Assembly: GCA_944323475.1 (NCBI GenBank)
Contig: CALUSQ010000002.1
Span: forward strand, 62,001 to 126,000
Length of the DNA: 64,000 nucleotides
Direction: 5' to 3'
Origin: Candidatus Gastranaerophilales bacterium
GTDB taxonomy: Bacteria > Cyanobacteriota > Vampirovibrionia > Gastranaerophilales > Gastranaerophilaceae
The translations under genes were made by a program, and so were the position numbers. The notes under the pieces are model-generated. The model was not told where the DNA came from. It made no database searches and worked only from the letters and a program-made list of their open reading frames with translations. This document shows, one piece after another, positions 1 through 9,097 of this stretch (positions are counted from its first letter, which is position 1; each line of letters starts with the position of its first letter).

Positions 1-2
1 AG

Positions 3-92
3 TATCAAAACAAATTGCAAATGATTAATACCGAGTTCCAATCTTGCGAAAAAATGTTATCTGACAATATTGGCAGATCTTTTAAATATTAA
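3..92 (+). CDS. C-terminal fragment of an unidentified protein (start outside window)
   Basis: The frame beginning at base 3 is open from the window edge to a TAA at 90-92 and gives 29 residues ending in SDNIGRSFKY. The other two forward frames stop within the first 27 bases. The fragment is polar and looks helical. Its stop directly abuts the stop of the leftward HtrA-like gene, as expected for two convergent genes. It is too short for a family assignment. Confidence 0.4.
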   Translation, partial: YQNKLQMINTEFQSCEKMLSDNIGRSFKY

Positions 93-803
93 TTAGTTTT
101 TTGAATTTGAAATTAATTTTGAATTAGACATAGAAAGTTTTATAAAGTTTTTTGCTTCATTTATCGGCACGGCAAACCCGATGCCGATATTTGATATATT
201 ATTATCAGGATTATATATTGATTGACTTATACCAATAACTTCACCATGAATATTGATGATAGGTCCACCTGAATTTCCGGGATTGATTGCAGCATCAGTT
301 TGAATTTTTTTCTTTGCATAATCAATTCTTGAAACAATACCGGTTGTCAATGTACCGCTAAAACCAAATGGATTACCTATAGCAAGGACTCTTTGACCAA
401 CTTTTACCTTTTCAGAATCTCCTAATTCTATTGTAGGCAAAACTTTTTTTGCAGAAATTTTTACTAATGCAAGATCATTATCTTTACCCATAACAGAAAT
501 TGTTTTACCTTTAAATACTTCTCCTGTTGAAATGGTTACCTGTACAGATGGAGCATCATCAACAACATGAGAGCTTGTTAAAATAATTCCACTAGGATCA
601 ATAATGCAACCTGTTCCACTCGATAAACCGTCCTTTAAATCAGCCTCAATCAAAACTATTGCAGGAGCCATTTTTTCATAAATTTTAGTAATAGTTGTAT
701 CTTCATCATACGGAGCATTATTTAATATGCCACAATAACCTTTTTGTGGCGAAAATGCAGTTACAACAATAAGTGACATAATGACAATCAAATATTTACG
801 CAT
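93..803 (-). CDS. HtrA/DegP-like trypsin-fold serine protease without PDZ domain
   Basis: This is an exported trypsin-like (S1C) protease of 236 residues, likely to act on misfolded envelope proteins. The N-terminus (residues 1-24) is a signal peptide with a long hydrophobic core. The catalytic triad is visible as His79 in TSSHVVDD, Asp110 in NDLALVK and Ser178 in the GNSGGP oxyanion loop. The GNPFGF segment is typical of HtrA. Unlike DegP or HhoA there is no PDZ domain after the protease, so the protein ends about 55 residues beyond the catalytic serine. An ATG 15 bases upstream (818) is in frame, but it places the AGGAGAG Shine-Dalgarno inside the coding region, so the start at 803 is preferred. 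The fold and triad are certain; the substrate is unknown. Confidence 0.9.
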   Translation of the reverse strand: MRKYLIVIMSLIVVTAFSPQKGYCGILNNAPYDEDTTITKIYEKMAPAIVLIEADLKDGLSSGTGCIIDPSGIILTSSHVVDDAPSVQVTISTGEVFKGKTISVMGKDNDLALVKISAKKVLPTIELGDSEKVKVGQRVLAIGNPFGFSGTLTTGIVSRIDYAKKKIQTDAAINPGNSGGPIINIHGEVIGISQSIYNPDNNISNIGIGFAVPINEAKNFIKLSMSNSKLISNSKN

Positions 804-998
804 AAATTCTCTCCTCATAAAATGTCTTGTTTCAATGATGTAGACATTATGAAAATAAATTTTAATTAATTTTATATGAACATAGCCTCAAATAATGCTA
901 ATTAATTTTTTTATTAAAATAGTTATTTGAATTTTAAAAGTGGATTTATAATTTCCTATTTATTAATTTATGTTCTATAATTAACTTAAAGAGGTAAT

Positions 999-2411
999 AT
1001 GCTGACAAAGAATCATATTGAATATAAGCAATTTGATAAAAATATTCTGGATAAATTATCAAAAATAGTTGGTAAAGAAAACATAATTTCTGATATTGAA
1101 GGTGTTTATGCTTATTCCTTTGATTGCGCTCATATCCCGTTTTCAAAAGAATATCCACAAGTAGTTGTTTTCCCTCAAAATCCCCTTCAAGTGAGTGAAA
1201 TACTTAAAATTGCAAACAAATATAAAATACCAATAATACCTCGTTGTGCAGGTTCAAATCATGCAGGAGGTTGTGCACCGGTAATTGGAGGAATAATCCT
1301 TCATTTTTCCAAAATGAATAAAATTTTTGAGATAAACAACCAAAATTTAACCTGTAAAGTTCAACCAGGAGTTGTTGTTGCAGATTTACAAAAAGAAGCA
1401 AACAAGATTGGGCTATTTTTCCCCCCGGATCCGTCTAACCTTGCTGTATCAACAATTGGTGGCGGTATATCATTAAGCTCTGGTGGACCTAGAGCATTTA
1501 AATACGGCACATTTAAAGATTATATTCTTGATTTAGAAGTAGTTTTGGCTGACGGTAGCATAATTCATACAGGTGCACAAACTGCAAAGAATGTTACAGG
1601 TTATAATTTGACCCAGCTCATTACAGGCTCAGAAGGTACATTAGCAATAGTAACAGAAGCTACACTAAAATTAATACCTGCACCTGAAAAAACAAATGTT
1701 ATACTAGCATATTTCAATTCGATAAAAGACGCTGTTGATGCAGTCAGTTCTATAATTAACAATCATCTTGTACCATCAGTAATAGATTTATTAGATAAAA
1801 AGACTATTCAAACAATTGAGGATTTTTACCCAACAGGTCTTTTGACTGATATGGAAGCTTTATTGCTAATAGAAGTAGATGGCGATGTATCATCTTTGAA
1901 ACATCAAGAAGAAAAGATTATTAATTTATGTAGAAACATGGGATGTAAAAACGTAAAATCAGCTTCGAATGAGTTAGAAAAAGAACAAATTTGGACCGCA
2001 AGAAGATCAGCTTTTGGTGCTTGTGCAAGATTGGCACCAAATGTTATAACAGAAGATGTTGTAGTCCCACGGGAAAAAATATCGGAGCTTGCTGATGGAA
2101 TAATTGCCATTAGTAAAAAATATAATATTATAACAATGGTTATGGGTCATATTGGTGATGGAAATATTCACCCAAATTTTGCTCTTGATTTAAGGAACAA
2201 AACTCAAAAAGCAAACTTTGAAAAAGTTAAAACAGAGCTTTTTCGCTTGGCTGTTAATTTAGGCGGCACTTTGTCTGGAGAACATGGAATAGGATGTCAA
2301 AAAGCAAATTATCTCCCGCTCGCAATAGATAAAACAACATTAGAAATTATGTCTAAGATAAAAAAGATTTTTGATCCGAATTATATTTTAAATCCTAAAA
2401 AAATGCTTTAA
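999..2411 (+). CDS. glcD: FAD-binding oxidase, glycolate oxidase GlcD / D-lactate dehydrogenase family
   Basis: The 470-residue product has the length and two-domain plan of GlcD-type flavoproteins, which oxidise D-2-hydroxyacids such as glycolate or D-lactate. The N-terminal FAD-binding (PCMH/VAO) domain has the PRCAGSNHAGG loop, where most homologues read PRGxGT, followed by FFPPDPSN and GTFKDYIL stretches. The C-terminal FAD-oxidase domain has GHIGDGNIHPN and SGEHGIG, the usual metal and substrate signatures. The start is supported by AGAGGT before the ATG. No glcE or glcF subunit lies next to it, so it may act as a single-subunit D-lactate or 2-hydroxyglutarate type enzyme. It is followed by cutA after 23 bases. 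The exact substrate cannot be read from sequence. Confidence 0.88.
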   Translation: MLTKNHIEYKQFDKNILDKLSKIVGKENIISDIEGVYAYSFDCAHIPFSKEYPQVVVFPQNPLQVSEILKIANKYKIPIIPRCAGSNHAGGCAPVIGGIILHFSKMNKIFEINNQNLTCKVQPGVVVADLQKEANKIGLFFPPDPSNLAVSTIGGGISLSSGGPRAFKYGTFKDYILDLEVVLADGSIIHTGAQTAKNVTGYNLTQLITGSEGTLAIVTEATLKLIPAPEKTNVILAYFNSIKDAVDAVSSIINNHLVPSVIDLLDKKTIQTIEDFYPTGLLTDMEALLLIEVDGDVSSLKHQEEKIINLCRNMGCKNVKSASNELEKEQIWTARRSAFGACARLAPNVITEDVVVPREKISELADGIIAISKKYNIITMVMGHIGDGNIHPNFALDLRNKTQKANFEKVKTELFRLAVNLGGTLSGEHGIGCQKANYLPLAIDKTTLEIMSKIKKIFDPNYILNPKKML

Positions 2412-2434
2412 CATAATAATAAAGGAGTACTTTT

Positions 2435-2749
2435 GTGAAAAACTGTATCATTTACTGCACTGTACCTAACGAATTTAATGCAAACTTAATAGCATCCTCT
2501 TTAGTAGAAGAAAATTTGGCAGCTTGCGTGAATATTCTTCCATCGCTCACTTCTGTGTACAAATGGGAGGGTATAGTCCAAACTGACAATGAATTACTTT
2601 TGATAATAAAAACTAGAGAAGAATTGTTTTCTAAAATTGAAGAAAAAATTAAATCACTCCATGAATACACATTACCAGAAATAGTTGCAGTACCTATTAT
2701 AAAAGGCAGTGACGAATATATGGAATGGATAAGAAAAGAAACAACATAA
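2435..2749 (+). CDS. cutA: CutA1 divalent-cation tolerance protein
   Basis: The product has 104 residues, the normal CutA1 length. CutA1 proteins form very stable trimers and are linked to copper and divalent-metal tolerance, although the biochemical role is unsettled. Family landmarks are the N-terminal strand ending in CTVPNEFNA, the LAACVNILPSLTSVYKWEG core and the C-terminal LPEIVAVPI and YMEWI segments. The start is GTG, eight bases after AAAGGAG. It is probably cotranscribed with glcD upstream and the metallopeptidase-like gene that begins at the base after its stop. Confidence 0.93.
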   Translation: MKNCIIYCTVPNEFNANLIASSLVEENLAACVNILPSLTSVYKWEGIVQTDNELLLIIKTREELFSKIEEKIKSLHEYTLPEIVAVPIIKGSDEYMEWIRKETT

Positions 2750-3586
2750 ATGGAAGTTATTGATATTCAAAAAGAAAAAGAATATAAAAAAATATTTAAT
2801 TCAATGACTGACTATGTACGCTCACTTGGTATTGTTGTAAACACAAGTACAAAAGCACGCGGTCATCAAGGATTTTTTCTAAAAAATAGAATTGATATTT
2901 CTACTAATATTTCATATGAAAGAAAAATAGAAGTTTTGATTCATGAGTTTACACATTATATACATTACAAAATTGATGATTCAATCTATAAAACACATGG
3001 GGATTTAAATAAAATATTTCCCAATGCTGATATAAAAAGAATCGAAAAAGAACTATTGTGTGTTACAAGATTTATTGATAAAAGCAAAGCTTTAAACAAT
3101 TTAAACCTGTTAAAAGATAAAATATCATCAGAAATTACATTATTGGACAAAAATTTAAAAAAACACTATCCGGATTTTAAACGTTCATATCCATATAAAA
3201 TAATTGAACGTGAAATAAAAAAATCTGATGCAAAATACCTTTTAAAATACGATAGAGTAAAAGTAAAAACTTTGTTTTTAGGTAAAACAAATGAATATTC
3301 AATAAAAAATTTAGATAACGATTTTCCTAATTTATCAGAAACAGCAAAAGATTACATTAGAATCAAATCTAAACAAAGAGCTCAAAAAAGAATTGCAGCA
3401 AGAGCAAACAGACTAAACTGTTATTACAAAAGGCCCACAGAACTATTTGCAAGATTTATAGAAGCACTTTTTGTTGACACTTCAAAAGTTTCAGAAATTG
3501 CACCACATGCTTACCTTGTATTTTGTTCAGAATTAGCTAAAGGAAAATATTTTGAACTTGCAGATTTAATAAATAATTTTTTTTAA
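2750..3586 (+). CDS. Putative zinc metallopeptidase-like protein (HEFTH motif)
   Basis: I do not recognise a named family for this 278-residue protein. Residues 65-69 read HEFTH, an HExxH zinc motif, within a segment (ERKIEVLIHEFTHYIHYKI) that resembles ImmA/IrrE-type and mobile-element 'polyvalent' peptidase motifs. Near the C-terminus, residues 228-239 read RPTELFARFIEA, similar to the RPxELFAR block found after such peptidase domains; Glu231 could be a third zinc ligand. There is no signal peptide, so a cytoplasmic protein is likely. The ATG immediately follows the cutA stop with only a weak upstream purine run, suggesting translational coupling. The peptidase activity is inferred from the motif only. 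Confidence 0.7.
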   Translation: MEVIDIQKEKEYKKIFNSMTDYVRSLGIVVNTSTKARGHQGFFLKNRIDISTNISYERKIEVLIHEFTHYIHYKIDDSIYKTHGDLNKIFPNADIKRIEKELLCVTRFIDKSKALNNLNLLKDKISSEITLLDKNLKKHYPDFKRSYPYKIIEREIKKSDAKYLLKYDRVKVKTLFLGKTNEYSIKNLDNDFPNLSETAKDYIRIKSKQRAQKRIAARANRLNCYYKRPTELFARFIEALFVDTSKVSEIAPHAYLVFCSELAKGKYFELADLINNFF

Positions 3587-3611
3587 TATATCCATATGTT
3601 ATCAGATAATG

Positions 3612-3617
3612 TATAAT
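3612..3617 (+). promoter_or_regulatory. TATAAT -10 box placed for a leaderless mRNA of the MCE gene
   Basis: A perfect TATAAT lies seven bases before the ATG at 3625, so transcription would begin at or next to the start codon. No Shine-Dalgarno sequence is present between them. No convincing -35 is visible. The same arrangement occurs before 18592 and 46590. Confidence 0.45.
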
Positions 3618-3624
3618 TATTATT

Positions 3625-4233
3625 ATGAAAAAGCACATAATTTGGATACTTGAACTTATTGCTTGGGGATTAATAATCTTCTCTATTTCTTTTGTTAGTA
3701 TTTACATATATAACAAAAATATTAGGGACAAGCATACTTATTATGTTTTTTTTAGTGATGTTGATGGCTTAATTAAAGGATCTCCCGTCAAAATACAAGG
3801 TTATCAAGTTGGATATGTTTCTGATATAGATATTGTCAATGACGATGCATTTGTAACTTTTATTATAACTGACAAATCATTTGAAATGCCTAAAAAGCTC
3901 TCTGCAAGTGTTGAATTTACAGGCATGGGCGGTTCAAAATCATTGGAATTGTTTGTTCCAAAAGGGAAAATTGACAACAAAAATTATATTACAGCTATAG
4001 AACCGAGAAGAATAAATGATTTTTATATTTATCAAAATCATATTGCAAGAACTATAGTCACAATGACTGCTGATTTTATGAAAATTATGAATAAAAAAAA
4101 TAGTGAAAGACTTATTGAATTTATTAAAAAACCTCAAATTATAAATGATGCAAACAAAACGCTAGACACAATAAATGCAAGTGAAAACAAAATTATAAAT
4201 AGGTGGAAAAATGATACAAACAACAAAAAATAA
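3625..4233 (+). CDS. Single MCE (MlaD-like) domain protein, membrane anchored
   Basis: The product (202 residues) has one N-terminal membrane helix (about residues 8-27), then an MCE domain with the characteristic DVDGLIKGSPVKIQGYQVG sequence, then a Lys/Asn-rich tail. MCE proteins form periplasmic rings or tubes that bind lipid and work with MlaE/MlaF-type ABC permeases in lipid transport. No permease or ATPase gene lies nearby, so the partners must be elsewhere. It is short for a cyanobacterial-type MCE protein, which usually has a long helical tail. Its last 23 bases overlap the upp start. The gene starts seven bases after a TATAAT box and lacks a Shine-Dalgarno sequence. Confidence 0.85.
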   Translation: MKKHIIWILELIAWGLIIFSISFVSIYIYNKNIRDKHTYYVFFSDVDGLIKGSPVKIQGYQVGYVSDIDIVNDDAFVTFIITDKSFEMPKKLSASVEFTGMGGSKSLELFVPKGKIDNKNYITAIEPRRINDFYIYQNHIARTIVTMTADFMKIMNKKNSERLIEFIKKPQIINDANKTLDTINASENKIINRWKNDTNNKK

Positions 4234-4879
4234 TGTTACAGTTGTTCAGCATCCTTTATGTGAACACAATTTAAGCATAATAAGAGATAAATATATTAAC
4301 TCTGATGGTTTTAAAAACTCTATAAAAAGACTTGCTACAATATTAATTCTTGAAGCAACAAAAGACCTACCACTGAAGGATTATAATGTAACAACACCTA
4401 TAAAAGATTGTAAGACTAAGAAAATCAGTGATGAATATAAAATAATTTTTGCTCCAATTTTAAGAGCAGGATTAGCCATTTCTGATGTTGCAAGCGAAAT
4501 AGTACCAGATGCAAGCATACAACATGTAGGAATGTACAGAGATGAAACTACTCTTGAACCTGTTTGGTATTACGACAAAACGCCGGTAAAATATAAAGAC
4601 CCTGAGCACGTTAAAGTTTTTATACTTGATCCAATGCTTGCCACAGGCAATTCTGCACATGCTGCAATATCATTATTCTTAAAAAAAGGAATTTTGATTG
4701 AAAATCTTGTGTTCATTTCTATTCTAAGTGCACCTGATGGAATAAACTTGTTAACAAAAGACTTCCCAAATTTAAAAATAATAACTGCAAAAATTGATGA
4801 GTCATTGAATTCTAAAGGCTATATTGTACCTGGTTTGGGAGATGCAGGTGACAGATTATTTAATACGTTTGAGAAATAA
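4211..4879 (+). CDS. upp: Uracil phosphoribosyltransferase
   Basis: The enzyme converts uracil and PRPP to UMP in pyrimidine salvage. The 222-residue product is slightly longer than the usual 208-210. Diagnostic segments are PILRAGLAISD near residue 85, the PRPP loop DPMLATGNSA (canonical DPMLATGGSA, so one Gly is Asn here) and the C-terminal GLGDAGDRLFNT. The start is supported by AGGTGG six bases upstream, inside the 3' end of the MCE gene, giving a 23-base overlap. The pgeF gene follows two bases after its stop, so these genes are likely cotranscribed. Confidence 0.95.
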   Translation: MIQTTKNNVTVVQHPLCEHNLSIIRDKYINSDGFKNSIKRLATILILEATKDLPLKDYNVTTPIKDCKTKKISDEYKIIFAPILRAGLAISDVASEIVPDASIQHVGMYRDETTLEPVWYYDKTPVKYKDPEHVKVFILDPMLATGNSAHAAISLFLKKGILIENLVFISILSAPDGINLLTKDFPNLKIITAKIDESLNSKGYIVPGLGDAGDRLFNTFEK

Positions 4880-4881
4880 TA

Positions 4882-5637
4882 ATGTTTAAATTTGAATTTA
4901 TAAATGGAAAAAAAATCTTAAAATCAAATATTTTTGAATCAAAGAATTTTACTCATTTTTTTACTACTCGCGAAACTGTAGTCACTCCAAAAGGGATTAA
5001 AGCTCTAGAACAAACTGCAAATGAAAACCTGAAAGAGATTTCAAAATATTTGGGCATTAGCCTTGCTTCAATAATAATACCCGAACAGACTCATTCAGAT
5101 AATATTGGAATTGCCAAAAAAGGAAACATCTATAATAATACAGATTCTCTGATTATAGAAGATAGTGATATAGCTATTTTGCTTAATTTTGCAGATTGTA
5201 CTCCCGTAATTCTGTATGACAAGGTTAATAATATTGGAGCAATAGCTCATGCAGGCTGGAAAGGTACAGCAAAATCTATTGTTCAAAAAACTGTTTTAAA
5301 AATGAAAGAAATTTACAAAACTAATCCTAACGATATTGTAGCTATCATTGGACCTGCTATATCAATGAAAAATTATGCTGTTGATAAAAGCGTATTTGAC
5401 AAAATTTATAAAACAATGAAGTACGATTATACTGACTGGTATGAATACAATATAAAAGAAAATAAATATTATATTGATTTAAAAACTGTTAATGAACATC
5501 AGCTCAGAGAATTAGGCATACTGACAATTGACAAGTGTGAATATTGTACTTATGATTCGGTTGATGTATTCTTTTCATACAGGAAAGAACAAGGTATTAC
5601 AGCACGACATAGTGCTATTTTAAAATTAAATAAATAG
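4882..5637 (+). CDS. pgeF: Laccase-domain purine nucleosidase / peptidoglycan editing factor (PgeF, YfiH family)
   Basis: This 251-residue protein has the Cu-oxidase_4 (YfiH/DUF152) signatures: EQTHSDN, the Cys in NFADCTPVILYD, AHAGWKGTAKS and the IGPAIS segment. The two His and one Cys form the metal site of this family. Members are reported as purine nucleoside phosphorylase/adenosine deaminase-like enzymes, and in E. coli the protein limits incorporation of wrong amino acids into peptidoglycan. Which activity applies here cannot be read from sequence. It directly follows upp, which would fit nucleoside salvage. Confidence 0.9.
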   Translation: MFKFEFINGKKILKSNIFESKNFTHFFTTRETVVTPKGIKALEQTANENLKEISKYLGISLASIIIPEQTHSDNIGIAKKGNIYNNTDSLIIEDSDIAILLNFADCTPVILYDKVNNIGAIAHAGWKGTAKSIVQKTVLKMKEIYKTNPNDIVAIIGPAISMKNYAVDKSVFDKIYKTMKYDYTDWYEYNIKENKYYIDLKTVNEHQLRELGILTIDKCEYCTYDSVDVFFSYRKEQGITARHSAILKLNK

Positions 5638-5659
5638 AAAATTGAGGGGAGCATTATAA

Positions 5660-6973
5660 ATGTCAGTTATAGACAAATTATCATCTATTAGTGATACATT
5701 ATCTGAAGTTTTTAGGTTCGCTACAGAATATGATGAAATAAAAGAAGATTTCGAAGAGTATTTAAAAACAATAGGTTTGTATAATGCGGCGCCTTCACAG
5801 ATAAACTCAGTGCTTGTAACATATGTATTTGAAAGATCTTTTCATAAAGGTGCAGACAGTGTATTTTCAATTTTTCTTAAAGAAAAACAAGATATTGATG
5901 AACAAACAAAAAATGTAGTTAATGCTCTACAAAATTCAATTGATGCAATATTTGAAGTTAAAAATGTTCAAAAAACAGGCTTTAATTTAGATAATCTGGT
6001 AAATGAAAAAAGCTACTTTGCAATGCCACTTGTAAAAATGAGTCATTTAAGAGGGATTTTCAAAGGATCATATATTTTAGCCAGAATTTTTCCATTTGAA
6101 AATGAATACTATATTATTGAAATTAGAGAAATATTTTCTTCAATAGATAAAGATAAAGTTTTAAAATTTGCTGTAGCTAAGATTATTGAACAACCAGAAA
6201 ATCTCTATAAAGATAATCAAAACAAACTTGCTGAAATTGAAGAAGAAATTTCAAAATTTGCTCAAAAGTTTTCAGAATGTTTTGGTACTGATGAAATAGT
6301 TACAACTAATGAATATGTCGACAATTTAATTAGTGATTTTAACGATTATTATTTTGGTTTAAACGAAAAAAGTTCTGATGATGTTAAATCAAATTTAATA
6401 CCAATAGATAAATATGCTTATTTTAAAGTTCCTGAATTTAACAGCAGTTACGACAACTACATAGAATCATCATTATCAGGATATTCAAGTCATAGCAAAA
6501 AATATGACGTCGGAGTTATATTTGACAAAGAGCTTGGAATGTTTATAGTTCCATTTTATGGCACACTTTGTCACATTTTTGAAACGGCAAATTACAAAGA
6601 AATTGAAGGTTGGGATGAATGCATAAAATCATTTATTGAAAATGACAAGATACATGCATCGCTTGTAAAAAGACTTGCAGGCAAATATAAAAATTTTACA
6701 GATATTTTGAATGAAGTATACGGTACTAACAAAACTCTTGACGAGTTTTTGAATGAATACAAGGTTGATTATCTAAATAACAAAATATTCTCGCCCACAA
6801 GCGTTCTATATGCCTCAAAATCATTTGGTGATTTAATGGGATTTATTCCAAATGAAGAACAAATAAAAGCAAAAGAAATCAACAGAACACAAGGACATAC
6901 AGTTGGTAGAAATGACCCTTGCCCATGTGGTAGCGGTAAGAAATATAAAAAATGTTGCGGGGCTATGGTATAA
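5660..6973 (+). CDS. Hypothetical protein with C-terminal SEC-C zinc motif
   Basis: The 437-residue protein is acidic and soluble with no signal peptide or membrane segment. The last 22 residues contain the SEC-C motif ([19 protein letters not shown]), the CxC...CC zinc-binding tail also found on SecA and many unrelated proteins, where it often mediates binding to SecB or ribosomes. The preceding 410 residues match nothing I recognise. The start is well supported by GAGGGGAG. The gene sits between pgeF and the uracil-DNA glycosylase on the same strand. Confidence 0.85.
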   Translation: MSVIDKLSSISDTLSEVFRFATEYDEIKEDFEEYLKTIGLYNAAPSQINSVLVTYVFERSFHKGADSVFSIFLKEKQDIDEQTKNVVNALQNSIDAIFEVKNVQKTGFNLDNLVNEKSYFAMPLVKMSHLRGIFKGSYILARIFPFENEYYIIEIREIFSSIDKDKVLKFAVAKIIEQPENLYKDNQNKLAEIEEEISKFAQKFSECFGTDEIVTTNEYVDNLISDFNDYYFGLNEKSSDDVKSNLIPIDKYAYFKVPEFNSSYDNYIESSLSGYSSHSKKYDVGVIFDKELGMFIVPFYGTLCHIFETANYKEIEGWDECIKSFIENDKIHASLVKRLAGKYKNFTDILNEVYGTNKTLDEFLNEYKVDYLNNKIFSPTSVLYASKSFGDLMGFIPNEEQIKAKEINRTQGHTVGRNDPCPCGSGKKYKKCCGAMV

Positions 6974-7012
6974 TATAAAAGTTAGACTAATCAGAAAGTA
7001 TATTTATACCAT

Positions 7013-7636
7013 ATGGAACATTTGCTGACTAAAATTTCCTGTAATACTCCAGAATTAAAAGAAAAAGCACTTGATGAACTAAAAAATGTATGTTTGCAGT
7101 GCAAAGCTTGTGAACTTTGTAAAACTAGAACAAGTGTAGTATTTTCTGACGGAAATCCAAATGCAAAAATTATTTTGATTGGTGAAGCGCCAGGTGCAGA
7201 TGAAGATGCAACAGGTACACCATTTGTAGGCAGAGCTGGTCAGCTTTTAAATACATTTTTGACAGAAGCAGGTTTCGACAGACAAAAAGATTTTTATATT
7301 TGTAATACTATAAAATGCAGACCACCACAGAATAGAGTACCTACAAATGAGGAAAAATTAGCTTGCCAATCCTACTTAATGGGTCAAATTTCTATAGTAA
7401 AACCAAAAATAATTTTGCTTTGCGGGGCAACGGCTGCTCACTCATTTATTGAGCAAGACTTTAAAATATCACAGATTAGAGGAAAATGGCTTAATATTTT
7501 TGATGATATAGAGGTTATGCCAATCTTCCACCCATCTTACCTTTTAAGAAACCACTCCCTTGAACAAGGCAGTCCAAGATGGCTAATGAAAAAAGACTTA
7601 GAAAATGTGAAAAATAAACTTAATGAGCTATTATAA
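7013..7636 (+). CDS. Type-4 uracil-DNA glycosylase (4Fe-4S)
   Basis: This enzyme removes uracil from DNA to begin base excision repair. The 207-residue product has the family-4 layout: paired Cys ligands near residues 33 and 36 (CELCKTR), the active-site motif GEAPGADEDATGTPFVGRAG, two further cluster Cys near residues 100 and 117 (KCRPPQNR and LACQSY), and FHPSYLLR, the leucine-loop motif. All four cluster ligands appear present. No clear Shine-Dalgarno precedes the ATG; a TATATT at 6999-7004 lies eight bases upstream, so a near-leaderless mRNA is possible. Confidence 0.93.
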   Translation: MEHLLTKISCNTPELKEKALDELKNVCLQCKACELCKTRTSVVFSDGNPNAKIILIGEAPGADEDATGTPFVGRAGQLLNTFLTEAGFDRQKDFYICNTIKCRPPQNRVPTNEEKLACQSYLMGQISIVKPKIILLCGATAAHSFIEQDFKISQIRGKWLNIFDDIEVMPIFHPSYLLRNHSLEQGSPRWLMKKDLENVKNKLNELL

Positions 7637-7648
7637 TATTTACAACAT

Positions 7649-8983
7649 TTAGCTGTTATATGTCCTTTTTAGATATTTAAATTTGTTATGTATAACAATT
7701 ATAAACAGTGTACTCATTGCAAGGAATGATACAGCAAGTCCTATCCAAAAACCATTTAATGACATTTTATAATGGTAAGCAAGCATGTATCCAAATGGCA
7801 AACCAAATAGCCAATATCCTGCTATAAGAGTTATTGAAGCAATTTTTGTTAATTTTAAGCCTTTTAAAATACCGCTCAAACTCACTTGTAAACCATCAAA
7901 CATCAAATAATATGCAGCTATATGTAAAATTGGAATTCCTAAAGCCATGATTTCTTTACTGTTAGTAAAGACACCAAATATTTTGCTTGGAATAAATGTT
8001 AATAAAATTGAACAAATTCCCATAAATATAACTGACATAATAGTCCCTGATAAAGAATATCTTCTAATTTCAGAAAAGATTTTTGCACCATTGTAATAGC
8101 CGACTTTTATTGCAATTGCAGCTGAAATTGACATTGGAATCATATAAGCACTTGAAGTAATTGTTACTGCTATATTGTGAGTAGCAGCTAGTATGCCTGC
8201 TTGTCTTCCAACAAGTATAGTTATCAAATTGAAACCCAAAAATTCAAGGAGCATAGCAATACCAATCGGATAACCGACTTTTAAAAGTTGCTTGATTAAC
8301 TTTTTATCAAATGGGTTTCGCAACCTTATCATTCCTAGACAATATCCTAAAAGGATTAAACCCATTAGTGTTCTAACAATAAAAGCAGCTAATGCTAAGC
8401 CTATTACACCTAAACCAGAAATTGGGCCAAATCCGAATACAAGAACATATGCGAGAATAAAATTTAAAAATAAAGCTATTACTAATATTAAATTTGGGAA
8501 ATTAACTATTTCATATGCAAGCAAAAATTCTTTTAAACATTGATAAAGGTACATTCCAAACAACGAAAATGCACAAATAAATACATATTCTTGTATCATA
8601 GGCACAAGATTTTCCTCAAATCCCATTTGGGGGATTAACGGGACCATCAAAAGGCAAATACCACAAAATATTACTGCAAGCAGCATAGAATAATTCAAAA
8701 CAGTTATTAAAAACTTTTTGGTTGGTTTTCTATTGCCTCTATAATTTGATAGTACAATAGAAATTGCTGACATTAGTCCAATCCCAACAACAAGAATACA
8801 AAAAATTATCGAATTAGCAATACTAATTGCCGCCAATGTATTTGTTGAATGCTTTGCAGCGATAAAAACGTCAGTAGCACCTATCAACACCTGCCCTAAA
8901 TTACCCACAATTAACGGTATTGATAAAGAAATTATTTCTGTAAAATATTTTTTGTATGATATTAATTTTTCGACTATTTCCAT
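7649..8983 (-). CDS. MATE family multidrug/toxin exporter
   Basis: This integral membrane protein has about 12 hydrophobic segments over 444 residues, the standard MATE length, and begins with the typical SIPLIVGNLGQVLIGATDVF motif in helix 1. MATE exporters use sodium or proton gradients to expel cationic drugs or metabolites. The frame extends 12 codons further upstream (to 9019), but the ATG at 8983 is preceded by TTTAGGTAAT and lies closer to the hydrophobic start, so it is preferred. It is transcribed divergently from the rmlCBDA operon, and a 16-base palindrome lies between them. Confidence 0.9.
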   Translation of the reverse strand: MEIVEKLISYKKYFTEIISLSIPLIVGNLGQVLIGATDVFIAAKHSTNTLAAISIANSIIFCILVVGIGLMSAISIVLSNYRGNRKPTKKFLITVLNYSMLLAVIFCGICLLMVPLIPQMGFEENLVPMIQEYVFICAFSLFGMYLYQCLKEFLLAYEIVNFPNLILVIALFLNFILAYVLVFGFGPISGLGVIGLALAAFIVRTLMGLILLGYCLGMIRLRNPFDKKLIKQLLKVGYPIGIAMLLEFLGFNLITILVGRQAGILAATHNIAVTITSSAYMIPMSISAAIAIKVGYYNGAKIFSEIRRYSLSGTIMSVIFMGICSILLTFIPSKIFGVFTNSKEIMALGIPILHIAAYYLMFDGLQVSLSGILKGLKLTKIASITLIAGYWLFGLPFGYMLAYHYKMSLNGFWIGLAVSFLAMSTLFIIVIHNKFKYLKRTYNS

Positions 8984-9021
8984 ATTACCTAAACTTATCA
9001 CAAGCATAATATTAAGCAAAG

Positions 9022-9037
9022 TTATACAATTGTATAA
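9022..9037. promoter_or_regulatory. Perfect 16-bp palindrome between MATE and rml genes, possible operator
   Basis: The sequence TTATACAATTGTATAA reads the same on both strands and lies in the divergent intergenic region, 39 bases from the MATE start and 61 bases from rmlC. It has the size of a dimeric repressor site. The region is very AT-rich, so chance palindromes are expected; the central ACAATTGT makes this one more specific. No regulator gene lies beside it. Confidence 0.35.
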
Positions 9038-9097
9038 AAAAATATGAAAAAAAGAATATATATAATATAATTTAAAGGAGTAAGTGGAGGAATTTTA

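Noticed and set aside
3625-4233. Complete Mla lipid transport operon
   Set aside because: Only a single MCE-domain gene is present; neighbours are upp and a peptidase-like gene, with no permease or ATPase.
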